DNA of 56,695 bases from an uncultured Collinsella sp. (GTDB lineage Bacteria; Actinomycetota; Coriobacteriia; Coriobacteriales; Coriobacteriaceae): positions 1 through 56,695 of the forward strand of contig CAUDQR010000015.1 of assembly GCA_958451615.1 (NCBI GenBank), given 5' to 3'. Under the pieces are notes generated by a model. The model searched no databases, had not been told where the DNA came from, and saw nothing but the letters and a program-made list of their open reading frames with translations. Positions within the stretch are counted from its first letter, which is position 1; each line of letters starts with the position of its first letter. Position numbers and translations under genes: made by a program. This document shows positions 27,274 to 35,900 of the stretch, piece by piece.

Positions 27274-28098
27274 ATGACTGCGCCGTCTGATTTCAATTCG
27301 ATTTCCGAGCTTGACGCCACGCTCGTATTTCGCGTGGCCTATGATGGCTCGTCGTATAGCGGATTTGCCGAGCAGCCGGGACAGACGACGGTTGCGGGTG
27401 AGCTACGTCGAGCCATCGAGACGCTGCTTCGCCGCCCGATCGATCTGACGTGTGCGGGGCGTACCGATGCCGGCGTGCATGCCGTGGCTCAGTACATCAG
27501 CGTGCCCGTAACGGACGCTGAGCTCGCTTGTACGCGCCGTAGGTGGCTGCGGGCTATGGATGCCCTGCTGCCCAAAGATATCGCCATAAACGAGGTCTAC
27601 AAGGCCCGTAAAGGCTTTTCTGCACGTTTTGACGCGCGTTCCCGTACGTATACGTACCGTATTGCCGATCGAGATGCGCGCCCCGTGCTGTCCCGTGGTG
27701 CCGTGTGGTGGCATCGCTATCCCTTGGATGTTGAGGCTATGTCTGCTGCCTGCCCCGCACTGCTGGGCGAGCAGGACTTTAAAAGCTTTTGCAAGGTTGC
27801 CTCGGCCGTTGGCAAGCCCACGCATCGCTGCGTGATGCGTGCCGAATTTGGCCATGAGGTTGCGTTTGGCGAGGACATCCTGACGTTCACCATCGAGGGC
27901 AATGCGTTTCTGCATTCGATGGTCCGTACGATCGTGGGCACGCTTGTCGAGATTGGCATGCATCGCCGTGAACCCGAGTGGATGCGCGAGGTTATCGATG
28001 CTTGCGACCGTACCGCTGCGGGCCCCACGGCTCCTGCCTGCGGCCTTACGTTTATGGGCGTGGATTACGATCCCGCCGAGCTTGTCGTGCTCGACTAG
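27274..28098 (+). CDS. truA: tRNA pseudouridine(38-40) synthase TruA
   Basis: A 274-residue pseudouridine synthase acting on the tRNA anticodon arm. The catalytic Asp is in CAGRTDAGVHA, and the conserved FHSMVR-type segment appears as AFLHSMVRTIVGTLVEIG. GGGAG six bases before the ATG supports this start over two in-frame TTG codons just upstream. It comes straight after the alpha operon terminator. Confidence 0.95.
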   Translation: MTAPSDFNSISELDATLVFRVAYDGSSYSGFAEQPGQTTVAGELRRAIETLLRRPIDLTCAGRTDAGVHAVAQYISVPVTDAELACTRRRWLRAMDALLPKDIAINEVYKARKGFSARFDARSRTYTYRIADRDARPVLSRGAVWWHRYPLDVEAMSAACPALLGEQDFKSFCKVASAVGKPTHRCVMRAEFGHEVAFGEDILTFTIEGNAFLHSMVRTIVGTLVEIGMHRREPEWMREVIDACDRTAAGPTAPACGLTFMGVDYDPAELVVLD

Positions 28099-28259
28099 GG
28101 GAGGGCTTGACGTGTCGTGCGTCGACACCTGTCATCTGTGGGCTGCGCGTGTGCAACATCTGTTCTTGGCGTGCAATGCAACCGGTGTCTCATTGCTTTT
28201 ATTGCCGGGGTGTACCATGAACCACGGTTTGATTCATTGCTGTCGAGAGGACGGATAAT

Positions 28260-29300
28260 TTGGTTCGACGTGGTTCGCATCCGCGACTTTCGGTGATCCT
28301 TGTGGTAGAAGGTTCGCCCAGCTATGCGATGCGTGCGCTCGAGAGTATCCAGAACCAAGACCTCTACGATTTGCAGATTGTCGTTGTCTGCCGCGATGCT
28401 GCGCCCGGTGTGCGCCATTCGCTTCAAGTTGCTGCCGACAGGGACATCCATATTGATTTGATTGACGTCGAGGACGCGAAGCGCGGCGCTTGTCTTCGTG
28501 CCGGTTTTGATGCCTCGCGCGGCTCTCAAATCATCGCCATGAACGCCGATGAGTGGTTTGCTCCGCAGGCCCTTTCCAAGATGGTCGATATCGCGTGCGA
28601 TACTGCGGCAGACATTGTGCTCCCCTCGGTGTCGCTCGATCGATACGATGCGCATCGCGAGCGTCATTCGCGCGTCTTGGATGCTGCCTCTATTGCCATA
28701 GAAGACGAGTCTTCTATGGTGACTGGGCTGCCCCAGTTGATTTTGGGCGGCCTAGTCGCTCAGACCTCTGGCGTGATGTATAGCCGTCCGCTGTTTGAGG
28801 CATGCCTGTCGCGCGGCAAGGCGTACCGTACGGTTGAGTTTATGGCTTATGCGCTCTCGCAGGCACGATTCGTGTCCGGCTGCGGCGACGCTTGTTTCCA
28901 CGCGGCGGCACCTAAGCTTACAGATGCCTTTGATCCCACCATGTATGCCAGGATATCCGATGACACTCGAGCGCTCGACGAGCTTGCGGACTCACTCTCG
29001 GAAGCAGATAGCGGTGGTCGGCTCAAGCTGGCAAGCCAAAAGTTCTACTTTGCCGGACTGGTCGCCTGCATCGAGAATTTGTGTCTGAGCCCGCATGGGG
29101 TGTCGTCAATCGAGCGTTCCGCCCGCATGCGTGATATGCTCGAGGCGCCTCGAACCCGTCAGATGGTCGCCGCGCTCAAGGACAACCATCGGGGACTCGG
29201 TCTGTTGTTTGGGCCGATCGCCAGCGCCAAGCCCGCGCGCTGCGTGATGTGTACGCATCTGGCAGCTTTTCTTAACCGGACGGGCGCAAAAACCGCCTAA
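28260..29300 (+). CDS. Glycosyltransferase family 2-like protein
   Basis: A 346-residue protein with a GT-A-type N-terminus: LSVILVVEGSPSYAMRALES, LQIVVVCRD and the acidic metal-binding-like MNADEWF that stands where DxD is found. The C-terminal part is helical and less familiar. It starts at TTG behind GAGAGG, or at an internal ATG further in. The likely role is transfer of a sugar to a surface polymer or lipid, but no partner genes are near, so donor and acceptor are unknown. Confidence 0.6.
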   Translation: MVRRGSHPRLSVILVVEGSPSYAMRALESIQNQDLYDLQIVVVCRDAAPGVRHSLQVAADRDIHIDLIDVEDAKRGACLRAGFDASRGSQIIAMNADEWFAPQALSKMVDIACDTAADIVLPSVSLDRYDAHRERHSRVLDAASIAIEDESSMVTGLPQLILGGLVAQTSGVMYSRPLFEACLSRGKAYRTVEFMAYALSQARFVSGCGDACFHAAAPKLTDAFDPTMYARISDDTRALDELADSLSEADSGGRLKLASQKFYFAGLVACIENLCLSPHGVSSIERSARMRDMLEAPRTRQMVAALKDNHRGLGLLFGPIASAKPARCVMCTHLAAFLNRTGAKTA

Positions 29301-29384
29301 ACGGCTCATTACGAAACAAACTTGCATAGAATTGTTTCGAAATGCGTTCTTATACACAAAAGCCTTCAAATAGCGTTAAACTAT

Positions 29385-29399
29385 TCAATCACTGATTGA
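29385..29399. promoter_or_regulatory. Palindrome in the argR leader, candidate ARG box
   Basis: TCAATCA-C-TGATTGA is a perfect 15-bp palindrome 34 bp before the argR start, in an AT-rich stretch with AATTCA-like halves. It resembles, but does not exactly match, the ARG-box pattern used by ArgR for autoregulation. Confidence 0.4.
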
Positions 29400-29432
29400 T
29401 TGTCTCCGCCATCTTTTGGAGAGAGGGTTTGT

Positions 29433-29870
29433 ATGGCTAAAAAACGCAATGGGCGCCAGGATGCCATTAGAGATATTGTGCGCAATAAGGATGTCCGCAC
29501 GCAGCGCGTGCTGGTCGATGAGCTCCGTGCTATGGGCTTTGATTGCACGCAGGCGACTGTCTCTCGCGATATTGCCGATATGGGGCTGCGTAAGCTCCCT
29601 GAGGGCATCTATGTTCTGGCAGAGGACCTGCACCTGCAGCGTATGGTTTCCGAGCTCGTAACGGGCGTTCTGCGTACTGATAATCTGGTTATGATCAAGG
29701 CTCAGCCTGGCACGGCTTCCGGCATCGCCGCCGCCGTTGATGCGGCAGAGTTACCCGATGTGCTTGGCTCGCTTGCCGGCAACGATACGATTTTGGTTAT
29801 TGCCCAGACGGCCGAGGACGGCGAGCGTCTCGAGGCGCTGATCAATAAGTTGAGCAATTCTCGCAAGTAG
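29433..29870 (+). CDS. argR: Arginine repressor ArgR/AhrC
   Basis: A 145-residue regulator. The N-terminal winged helix includes TQATVSRDIADMGLRKLPEG. The C-terminal hexamerisation and arginine-binding domain includes QPGTASGIAAAVDA and SLAGNDTILVI. GAGAGAGGG places the start at the ATG at 29433. It senses arginine and represses biosynthesis or activates catabolism. No arg genes are beside it; carbamoyl metabolism through YgeW in this window could be a distant target, which is speculation. Confidence 0.93.
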   Translation: MAKKRNGRQDAIRDIVRNKDVRTQRVLVDELRAMGFDCTQATVSRDIADMGLRKLPEGIYVLAEDLHLQRMVSELVTGVLRTDNLVMIKAQPGTASGIAAAVDAAELPDVLGSLAGNDTILVIAQTAEDGERLEALINKLSNSRK

Positions 29871-29919
29871 GTGTGCGGGTCGTGCGCTCGGCATTGTGTG
29901 CGCTGACATAGTGGCTTGT

Positions 29920-29953
29920 AAGGGGCATCGACGTTGGTCGGTACCCCTTTTTG
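29920..29953 (+). terminator. Terminator after argR
   Basis: AGGGG and CCCCT with an inner CGAC/GTCG pairing, followed by TTTTT. Confidence 0.7.
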
Positions 29954-29993
29954 TTTGCCGGTATAAAGACCGCCCACCAGGTCGCTTCAAACT

Positions 29994-30032
29994 AAAAGGC
30001 CCCCGAGCAGTTCAATAGGCTGCTCGGGGGCC
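29994..30032 (-). terminator. Terminator of the penicillin-binding protein gene
   Basis: Perfect 13-bp stem GGCCCCCGAGCAG/CTGCTCGGGGGCC with an 9-base loop, followed on the minus strand by TTTT. Confidence 0.92.
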
Positions 30033-30056
30033 TTGTTGCTTATGGCCGGATGATTT

Positions 30057-32249
30057 CTAGCCGACCGTATCGTCAGGCGTGGGCGAGGGGTCGGGAGTGG
30101 GCGTAGGCGTAGGCGTGCCGCCATCGCCGCCGGTCGAACCACCAGTGGAGCCGCCCGTCGAGCCACCGGTCGTACCGGTGCCGCCGGTGGTGTCGCCGCC
30201 CGTGGTCTCGGTGGTCGTGGTCGTCGTGGTAGTCGTCGTGGTGGTTTCCTCTTCGTCCTCGTTCTCGTCCTTGTCGTCGTTCTCCGTCTTCTTGGTGTTG
30301 TTGGTGCCGTAGAACTTCCAGACGCTGTTGTTCTTGTAGGTGGGCGCCGTTCCGGTCGCAAACTCCTCGCGCTCGGTACCGGTCAGAACGGTGTTCATAA
30401 ACCGCTTAAAGACAGGCAGGTTGGTGCTGTCGCCCAGCAGGTCCGTGCCGTACTTTTGGATGGGGATCTCGCCCGCGGAATAGCCGGTCCACAGGGCGCA
30501 CGCCAGCTGCGGGGTATAGCCGCAGAACCAAAGGTTGGTGGTGTTGTCGGTGGTGCCCGTCTTGCCGGCATAGGGCTGGTTGACACTCAGGGCGCCGGCA
30601 GCACCCGTACCGCTGCCCTTCATGACGCCGGACAGAACATCGGTGACCGCGGCGGCCTCGCCCTCGGTAAGCACCTGTGAGGGATTGTCGGTGTGCTGGT
30701 ACAGCACCGAACCGGTACGAGAATCAATCTCGGTGATGGCGATCGGCTGGCGATAGTAGCCGCCGTTGGCAAACGTCGCGTAGGCGGCGGCCATCTCGAG
30801 TGGCGAGATCGAGCCGGTGCCGAGCGTCATGACGGGAACGTCCTCGATGTTGTCCTTGGCGGGGTCGATGCCGAGCTTTTTGACGAGCGAGATGATCTTG
30901 CTGTTGCCGACGGCTTCCGCCACCTGGATGTAGCCGGTGTTGGAGGAGTATGCCGTCGCCTGCTTAAGCGTGATGTTGCCGTAGCTCTGGTTGGCGTAAT
31001 TTTGGACCTCGGTCGTGGTGCCCTTGGCCTTGAGCGGCGAGTTGCAGTTGAGGGTGACGTTGGGGTTCATGCCGTTTTGGATGGCAGTTGCCAGCGTAAA
31101 GGCCTTAAAGGTGGAGCCGACGGGACGCTTGGCCGTGGCATGGTTTACGTGGTTCTCGTCGGCGTTGTAGTCGTAGCCGCCCACCATGCACTTGATGTAG
31201 CCGGTCTTGGGGTCGACGACGACCATGCCCATGTCCAGGCCGTCAAGCGAGAGCGTGTCGAGCTGCTCGCGGACGGCATTCTCTGCCACCTGCTGCATCG
31301 TGGGGTCGATGGTGGTCTTGACGGTTAGGCCGCCCTTAAAGAGCACGTCGGTCGAGAACTCCTGCTCCAGCAGCTGCTTGACGTAGGAGACAAAGTAGGG
31401 CTGCGAGTAAACGTCGACGCCGCTGCCCGAGATTTCGGTCACGTTGAGGGTGATGGGCTCGGCCTGTGCGGCATCGTGCTCCTCCTGGGTGATGTGGCCC
31501 AGGCGCAGCATGTTGTCGAGAACCTTGTTGCGGCGAGACAGTGCCAGATCGGGATTGACCGTGGGGTCGTACTGCGAAGGCGAGTTGGGAAGGCCGATGA
31601 GTAGCGCGGCCTCGCTCAGGGTGAGGTCGGCGGCGCTCTTGGACAGATAGGTCTCGGCTGCGGCCTCGATGCCGTAGGCGCCGTGGCCGTAATAGATGGT
31701 GTTGAGGTACATCATGAGGATCTCGTCTTTGGAGTACATGTCCTCCATCTTGATGGCGATGTAGGCCTCGCGCACCTTACGCTCAATGGTCGAGTCGAAT
31801 TGCTCCTCCTGCAGGATGGTGTTGCGCACCAGCTGCTGGGTGATCGTCGAGGCGCCTTCGTGCCCGCCGCCGAGGGTTGCCACCGCAGCACGCGCGATAC
31901 CCCACAGGTCGATACCGCCGTGCTCGTAGAAGCGCTCGTCCTCGACGTCAACGGTGCCCTGCAGCACGTAGGGGGAGACCTCGTCCTTGGTGATAGACTT
32001 GCGGTTTTGCGTGTAGAAGCTCGCGATCTTGTTGCCGTTGCAGTCGACGATCTCGGTGGGCTCGCTCACCAGATACGCGTTGGCGTCGGTGTAGTCGGGC
32101 AGATCGGACAGCCAGCGGTTGACGTTGCCGACCATGCCGATGCCAAATGCCACGCCCGCAATCAGCAGAAAGCCCAAAAACGAGAGCAGGATTATGGGCA
32201 GAGCATGCGTCTTTGAACGGCTGCGTCCCTGTCGTTGGCGAGGACCCAT
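30057..32249 (-). CDS. Class A penicillin-binding protein (bifunctional peptidoglycan synthase)
   Basis: 730 residues. A single N-terminal membrane helix (about 17-40) is followed by a GT51 glycosyltransferase domain (EDERFYEHGG at 103-112; GASTITQQL) and a transpeptidase domain with SxxK (STFK 379-382), SxN (SSN 435-437) and KTG (KTGT 563-566). It polymerises and cross-links peptidoglycan on the outer face of the membrane. The last 70 residues are an acidic run, about 12 Thr in a row, and Gly/Ser/Thr then Pro/Thr repeats, probably a flexible extracellular tail. GGAGGT fixes the start at 32249; an upstream in-frame extension has no ribosome site. Divergent from the U32 peptidase. Confidence 0.94.
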   Translation of the reverse strand: MGPRQRQGRSRSKTHALPIILLSFLGFLLIAGVAFGIGMVGNVNRWLSDLPDYTDANAYLVSEPTEIVDCNGNKIASFYTQNRKSITKDEVSPYVLQGTVDVEDERFYEHGGIDLWGIARAAVATLGGGHEGASTITQQLVRNTILQEEQFDSTIERKVREAYIAIKMEDMYSKDEILMMYLNTIYYGHGAYGIEAAAETYLSKSAADLTLSEAALLIGLPNSPSQYDPTVNPDLALSRRNKVLDNMLRLGHITQEEHDAAQAEPITLNVTEISGSGVDVYSQPYFVSYVKQLLEQEFSTDVLFKGGLTVKTTIDPTMQQVAENAVREQLDTLSLDGLDMGMVVVDPKTGYIKCMVGGYDYNADENHVNHATAKRPVGSTFKAFTLATAIQNGMNPNVTLNCNSPLKAKGTTTEVQNYANQSYGNITLKQATAYSSNTGYIQVAEAVGNSKIISLVKKLGIDPAKDNIEDVPVMTLGTGSISPLEMAAAYATFANGGYYRQPIAITEIDSRTGSVLYQHTDNPSQVLTEGEAAAVTDVLSGVMKGSGTGAAGALSVNQPYAGKTGTTDNTTNLWFCGYTPQLACALWTGYSAGEIPIQKYGTDLLGDSTNLPVFKRFMNTVLTGTEREEFATGTAPTYKNNSVWKFYGTNNTKKTENDDKDENEDEEETTTTTTTTTTTTETTGGDTTGGTGTTGGSTGGSTGGSTGGDGGTPTPTPTPDPSPTPDDTVG

Positions 32250-32411
32250 ATATTGACCTCCAGGTATGTCGTGCCGGACGGTGGATGTGCCGTCGGGGCA
32301 GGATGGACATAAGTTATTACACGATAAACCAAACGGGGCGCGCGAGGCCTCGTGTATGCTGGAAGACGGCATTTTTCAGAGTGAATGCATACCTTGGTAA
32401 GGAGTTTGTCG

Positions 32412-34370
32412 ATGGCGATTCGGACGATGGGGCCGAGCGGACAATACGAGACTGGATTGGATGCTGCCGGTGCGGCGCTGCCCGAGCTGCTGGCGCCGGC
32501 GGGCGGACTCGACCAGATGCTTGCGGCCATCGCCGCGGGTGCCGATGCCATCTATGCGGGGTTGGGCGGCTTTAACGCCCGTGTGAGCGCCCATGGCTTT
32601 ACGGATGACGAGTTTGCGCGCGGCTGCGCCGTGGCGCATGCCCATGGCGTGCGTGTGTACGTAACGCTCAACGTGTTCGTGTTTGACGATGAGTTGTCCG
32701 ACGCGGTGGCGTTGGGAGCTCATGCACTGGAGTTGGGCGCCGATGCTCTGATTGTCGCCGATGCCGGGTTGGCCTGCGCGCTGCGCGCGGCGATTCCCGG
32801 GGTCGAGATTCACCTGTCCACGCAGGCGGGCGCTCATAGCGAGAGCGCCGTGCGGCTTGCCGCCGATGAGCTTGGGGTCGAGCGCGTGACGACGGCACGC
32901 GAGCTGACGGTCGACGAGATTGCGGCGCTATGTGCCACGGGCGTGCCCATCGAGGTATTCTGCCACGGTGCGATTTGCATCGGCTATTCGGGGGCGTGCG
33001 AGTTCTCGGCCCTGCGGCGTGGGCGCTCGGCGATGCGCGGCGACTGCACGCAGCCGTGCCGTTTGGCGTACGACCTGGTGGACGAGGCTGGACAGAGCGT
33101 TGTCGCCGTCGAGGGAGATCGCCTGCTGTGCCCGCGTGACTATCTGGGTATTGCGCATCTGCCCGAGCTTGTAGATGCCGGCGTGGCGTCGCTCAAGATC
33201 GAGGGGCGCATGAAGAACCCTGATTACGTATTCAACGTGGTGCGGGTGTGGCGCCGGGCACTCGATATGCTGTGCGACGGCGCGTGGGACCCCGGTGCCG
33301 TGGAAGAGCTCGAGCGCGAGCTGGGAAGGTCGTTTAACCGTGGGTTTACCGATGCGTACCTGCGAGGACGTTCGGGTGCCGAGCTTATGAGCTTTGAGCG
33401 TGCGATCAACCAAGGTGTGCGCGTGGGACGCCTGGTGGCCGTTGGCCACGAAGAGGTAACCGTTGAGCTCGATGCCGCCGTGGCGGCGGGTGACACGCTC
33501 GAGATTCGGTTCTATCCGGGTGCCGACGCGCGTCCCGATGTGCCCAAGCGCTGGCCGCAGGTGCCCTGTCCGGTGGATGCCGCGGCGGGGGAGCGCGTCG
33601 TCATGCATTGCAAGCGTAAGGTTGACACGGGCTGCGAGGTGTACCTGATTCGCAGCGCCGGCGTGTTGGATCAGACGGCGGCGGTGTTGGAGCGCATGCG
33701 GGCCGAGGCGGATGCGATTGCGCCCGTTGCGCGTGCCGTTGAGGTGCTGCCCTTTGAGGGCGTTACGGTGGATGGCGGTGCGTCGACGGAGTTGGTGGAG
33801 TGCGCGGTTCCCGCTCGCATGGTTTTTGCTTGGCAGCTGATGGATGCCGACCCGCGCGGAGAACTCGATTTGTCCGACGCTGTTGTGGTGCTTGACGAGG
33901 TGTGCCGCACGTGTGACGCTGACTGGACCCGCTCACTGATGCAGCGTGCCGGGCGCGTTGTCTGCCGCAACCTGGGACAGGTGGTGATCGCTCGCGAGCT
34001 GGGCGTGACGTTTGACGTGGCGGCCCCGGTGTTCTGCGCGAATCGGGCCACGCTTACCTGGCTGCGCGGACTCGGTGCGGGGCGGGTGTACTTGCCGGCC
34101 GAGTTGCTCGGCAATGATGCGGAGCGTATTGCCGAACTGGCTGCTGAACCCGGCGTCTGGGGTCCGGTCGATGCCGACCGTCCCGAGCTTATGGTGTGCG
34201 AGCACTGCCTGCTGACCGCCGAGGGCGTCTGCGCTACCGATGCGACGGGACAGGTCCGTTGCCGCGACTGCTCGCGCCGTCGGCAGGTACGCTATCTGGT
34301 CGAGCGTGACGGTACACGTTTGCCAGTTGCCATTGACGCATGCGGCAGGACGAGGATTTTCCTGTCGTAG
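32412..34370 (+). CDS. U32 family peptidase (RlhA/TrhP-like, Fe-S type)
   Basis: A 652-residue U32 protein. ELLAPAGGLDQMLAAIAAGA at the start and the Cys-rich block (CHGAICIGYSGAC, GDCTQPCR) are diagnostic; these cysteines bind an iron-sulfur cluster in related proteins. KIEGRMKNPDYV is another family signature. The C-terminal part adds a second Cys cluster (CEHCLL, CRDC). Relatives RlhA and TrhP hydroxylate rRNA or tRNA from prephenate, so an RNA-modifying role is more likely than proteolysis. The ATG at 32412 follows AAGGAG; the one at 32385 lacks a ribosome site. Confidence 0.87.
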   Translation: MAIRTMGPSGQYETGLDAAGAALPELLAPAGGLDQMLAAIAAGADAIYAGLGGFNARVSAHGFTDDEFARGCAVAHAHGVRVYVTLNVFVFDDELSDAVALGAHALELGADALIVADAGLACALRAAIPGVEIHLSTQAGAHSESAVRLAADELGVERVTTARELTVDEIAALCATGVPIEVFCHGAICIGYSGACEFSALRRGRSAMRGDCTQPCRLAYDLVDEAGQSVVAVEGDRLLCPRDYLGIAHLPELVDAGVASLKIEGRMKNPDYVFNVVRVWRRALDMLCDGAWDPGAVEELERELGRSFNRGFTDAYLRGRSGAELMSFERAINQGVRVGRLVAVGHEEVTVELDAAVAAGDTLEIRFYPGADARPDVPKRWPQVPCPVDAAAGERVVMHCKRKVDTGCEVYLIRSAGVLDQTAAVLERMRAEADAIAPVARAVEVLPFEGVTVDGGASTELVECAVPARMVFAWQLMDADPRGELDLSDAVVVLDEVCRTCDADWTRSLMQRAGRVVCRNLGQVVIARELGVTFDVAAPVFCANRATLTWLRGLGAGRVYLPAELLGNDAERIAELAAEPGVWGPVDADRPELMVCEHCLLTAEGVCATDATGQVRCRDCSRRRQVRYLVERDGTRLPVAIDACGRTRIFLS

Positions 34371-34466
34371 GTGCCGCGTCGCGTCAGTTTGTTATCATAT
34401 GAGAGTTTATGGACTTCCAGCACCGCCGTATCCGGTGAGGGTGCTATAGCAAAAGGAGGATACCCA

Positions 34467-35678
34467 ATGCTGTCTGTTGACGAGCAAATGCGTATCATCA
34501 CCTCGGGCGCCGCGCAGATCGTTCCCGAGGCCGACCTTCGCAAGAAGCTTGAGAAGGGCGAGCCCCTCAACATCAAGCTCGGCGTCGACCCCACCAGCCC
34601 CGACCTGCACCTGGGCCATGCCGTGCCGCTGCGCAAGATGCGCCAGTTCCAGGACCTGGGCCACAACGTCACCCTCATCATCGGCAACGGCACCGCGCTG
34701 ATCGGCGATCCCTCGGGCAAGAACTCCACGCGTCCGCAGCTTTCGCAGGAGCAGATCGAGGCCAACGCCGAGACCTACGTGAGCCAGGCCATGAAGATCC
34801 TGGACCCCGAGAAGACCACCATCGTGCACAACGGCGACTGGATCCTTTCGATGGATCTGGCCGGCCTGCTGCAGGTGTGCTCCAAGTTCACCGTTGCCCG
34901 CATTCTTGAGCGCGACGACTTTACCAAGCGCTACCAGTCTCAGACGCCGATCGCCCTGCATGAGTTCCTGTATCCCGTGATGCAGGCTTTCGACTCTGTG
35001 CAGATCAAGGCCGACGTGGAGATGGGCGGCACCGATCAGCTCTTCAACCTGCTCGCCGGCCGCGAGCTCATGGAGAAGATGGGTATGGAGCCGCAGATTG
35101 CGCTCACCATGCCGCTGCTCGAGGGCACCGACGGCGTGCGCAAGATGTCCAAGTCCTATGGTAACTACATCGGCCTGACCGACGCTCCCAAGGACATGTT
35201 CGGCAAGACCATGTCCATCCCCGACGAGATGATCGGCAAGTACTATCGTCTGGCCAGCTCGCTCGCCCCGGCCGAGGTCGACAAGATCGACGCCGCCCTG
35301 GCCGACGGTTCCGCCGACCCCTACGAGCTCAAGCGCGCTCTGGGCCGCGACCTGTGCGATACCTACCACGGTGCCGGCGCCGGCGACGAGGCCCAGGCCG
35401 AGTTCGACCGTGTGTTCAAGGAGGGCCAGCTCGCCGACTTCCCCGAGAAGCACGTTGAGCTGACCGTCAACGACGAGGGCCAGATTTACCTCGCTGGCCT
35501 GCTCAAGGACCTGGGCCTTTCGGCCAGCGCCGGTCAGGCCCGCCGCGACATCGACGGCGGCGGCGTCAAGATCAACGGCAAGGCTGTGGCTCCCAAGAGC
35601 TACAACATCGATCCGAGCGCCCTCAAACTGGGCGACACCCTCTCCGTGGGCAAGCGCAAGGGCTTTAAGTTGGTCTAA
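34467..35678 (+). CDS. tyrS: Tyrosyl-tRNA synthetase
   Basis: 403 residues, class I. The HIGH motif is HLGH at 48-51 and KMSKS is present as KMSKSYGNYIGL. The C-terminal S4-type RNA-binding domain begins near SASAGQARRDIDGGGVKING. It matches the TyrZ-like subgroup by length and motif. AAAGGAGG precedes the ATG. The 96-bp leader has a small hairpin (AGCACC/GGTGCT) but no T-box consensus. Confidence 0.95.
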   Translation: MLSVDEQMRIITSGAAQIVPEADLRKKLEKGEPLNIKLGVDPTSPDLHLGHAVPLRKMRQFQDLGHNVTLIIGNGTALIGDPSGKNSTRPQLSQEQIEANAETYVSQAMKILDPEKTTIVHNGDWILSMDLAGLLQVCSKFTVARILERDDFTKRYQSQTPIALHEFLYPVMQAFDSVQIKADVEMGGTDQLFNLLAGRELMEKMGMEPQIALTMPLLEGTDGVRKMSKSYGNYIGLTDAPKDMFGKTMSIPDEMIGKYYRLASSLAPAEVDKIDAALADGSADPYELKRALGRDLCDTYHGAGAGDEAQAEFDRVFKEGQLADFPEKHVELTVNDEGQIYLAGLLKDLGLSASAGQARRDIDGGGVKINGKAVAPKSYNIDPSALKLGDTLSVGKRKGFKLV

Positions 35679-35705
35679 CGAGCGAGTTGACCTCACAAGT
35701 GCAAT

Positions 35706-35741
35706 AAGGCCGCAGCCGGGAATCCCGACTGCGGCCTTTTT
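35706..35741 (+). terminator. Terminator after tyrS
   Basis: AAGGCCGCAG and CTGCGGCCTT with a 13-base inner loop, then TTTT. Confidence 0.9.
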
Positions 35742-35803
35742 GGTTGCGACGATCCCTTGGGGACGGAGGGATCATTTGGCGGTGCCGTTAAGCGGAAGGG
35801 GTG

Positions 35804-35881
35804 TTAGCGGGACTATCTTTTTGGCATACAATGGCTATTGGCTTGCTGCGGTGAAGGTCTGTCCGCTCCGCAGCTTTTTTC
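35804..35881 (+). promoter_or_regulatory. ade promoter and terminator-like leader
   Basis: TTAGCG (35804-35809), a 17-bp spacer and TACAAT (35827-35832) form a promoter. The short leader then contains GCTGCGG (35845-35851) and CCGCAGC (35868-35874) followed by six T residues, an intrinsic terminator sitting 20 bp before the ade start. The arrangement implies regulated read-through. No known purine riboswitch sequence is visible. Confidence 0.55.
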
Positions 35882-35900
35882 TACGGTTAAAGGAGTATGT

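Noticed and set aside
34371..34466. T-box leader upstream of tyrS
   Set aside because: The leader is under 100 bp and lacks the T-box antiterminator consensus; only a small hairpin is present.
35743..35900. Purine riboswitch upstream of ade
   Set aside because: No three-way-junction consensus is visible and the transcribed leader is too short; only a terminator-like hairpin is supported.
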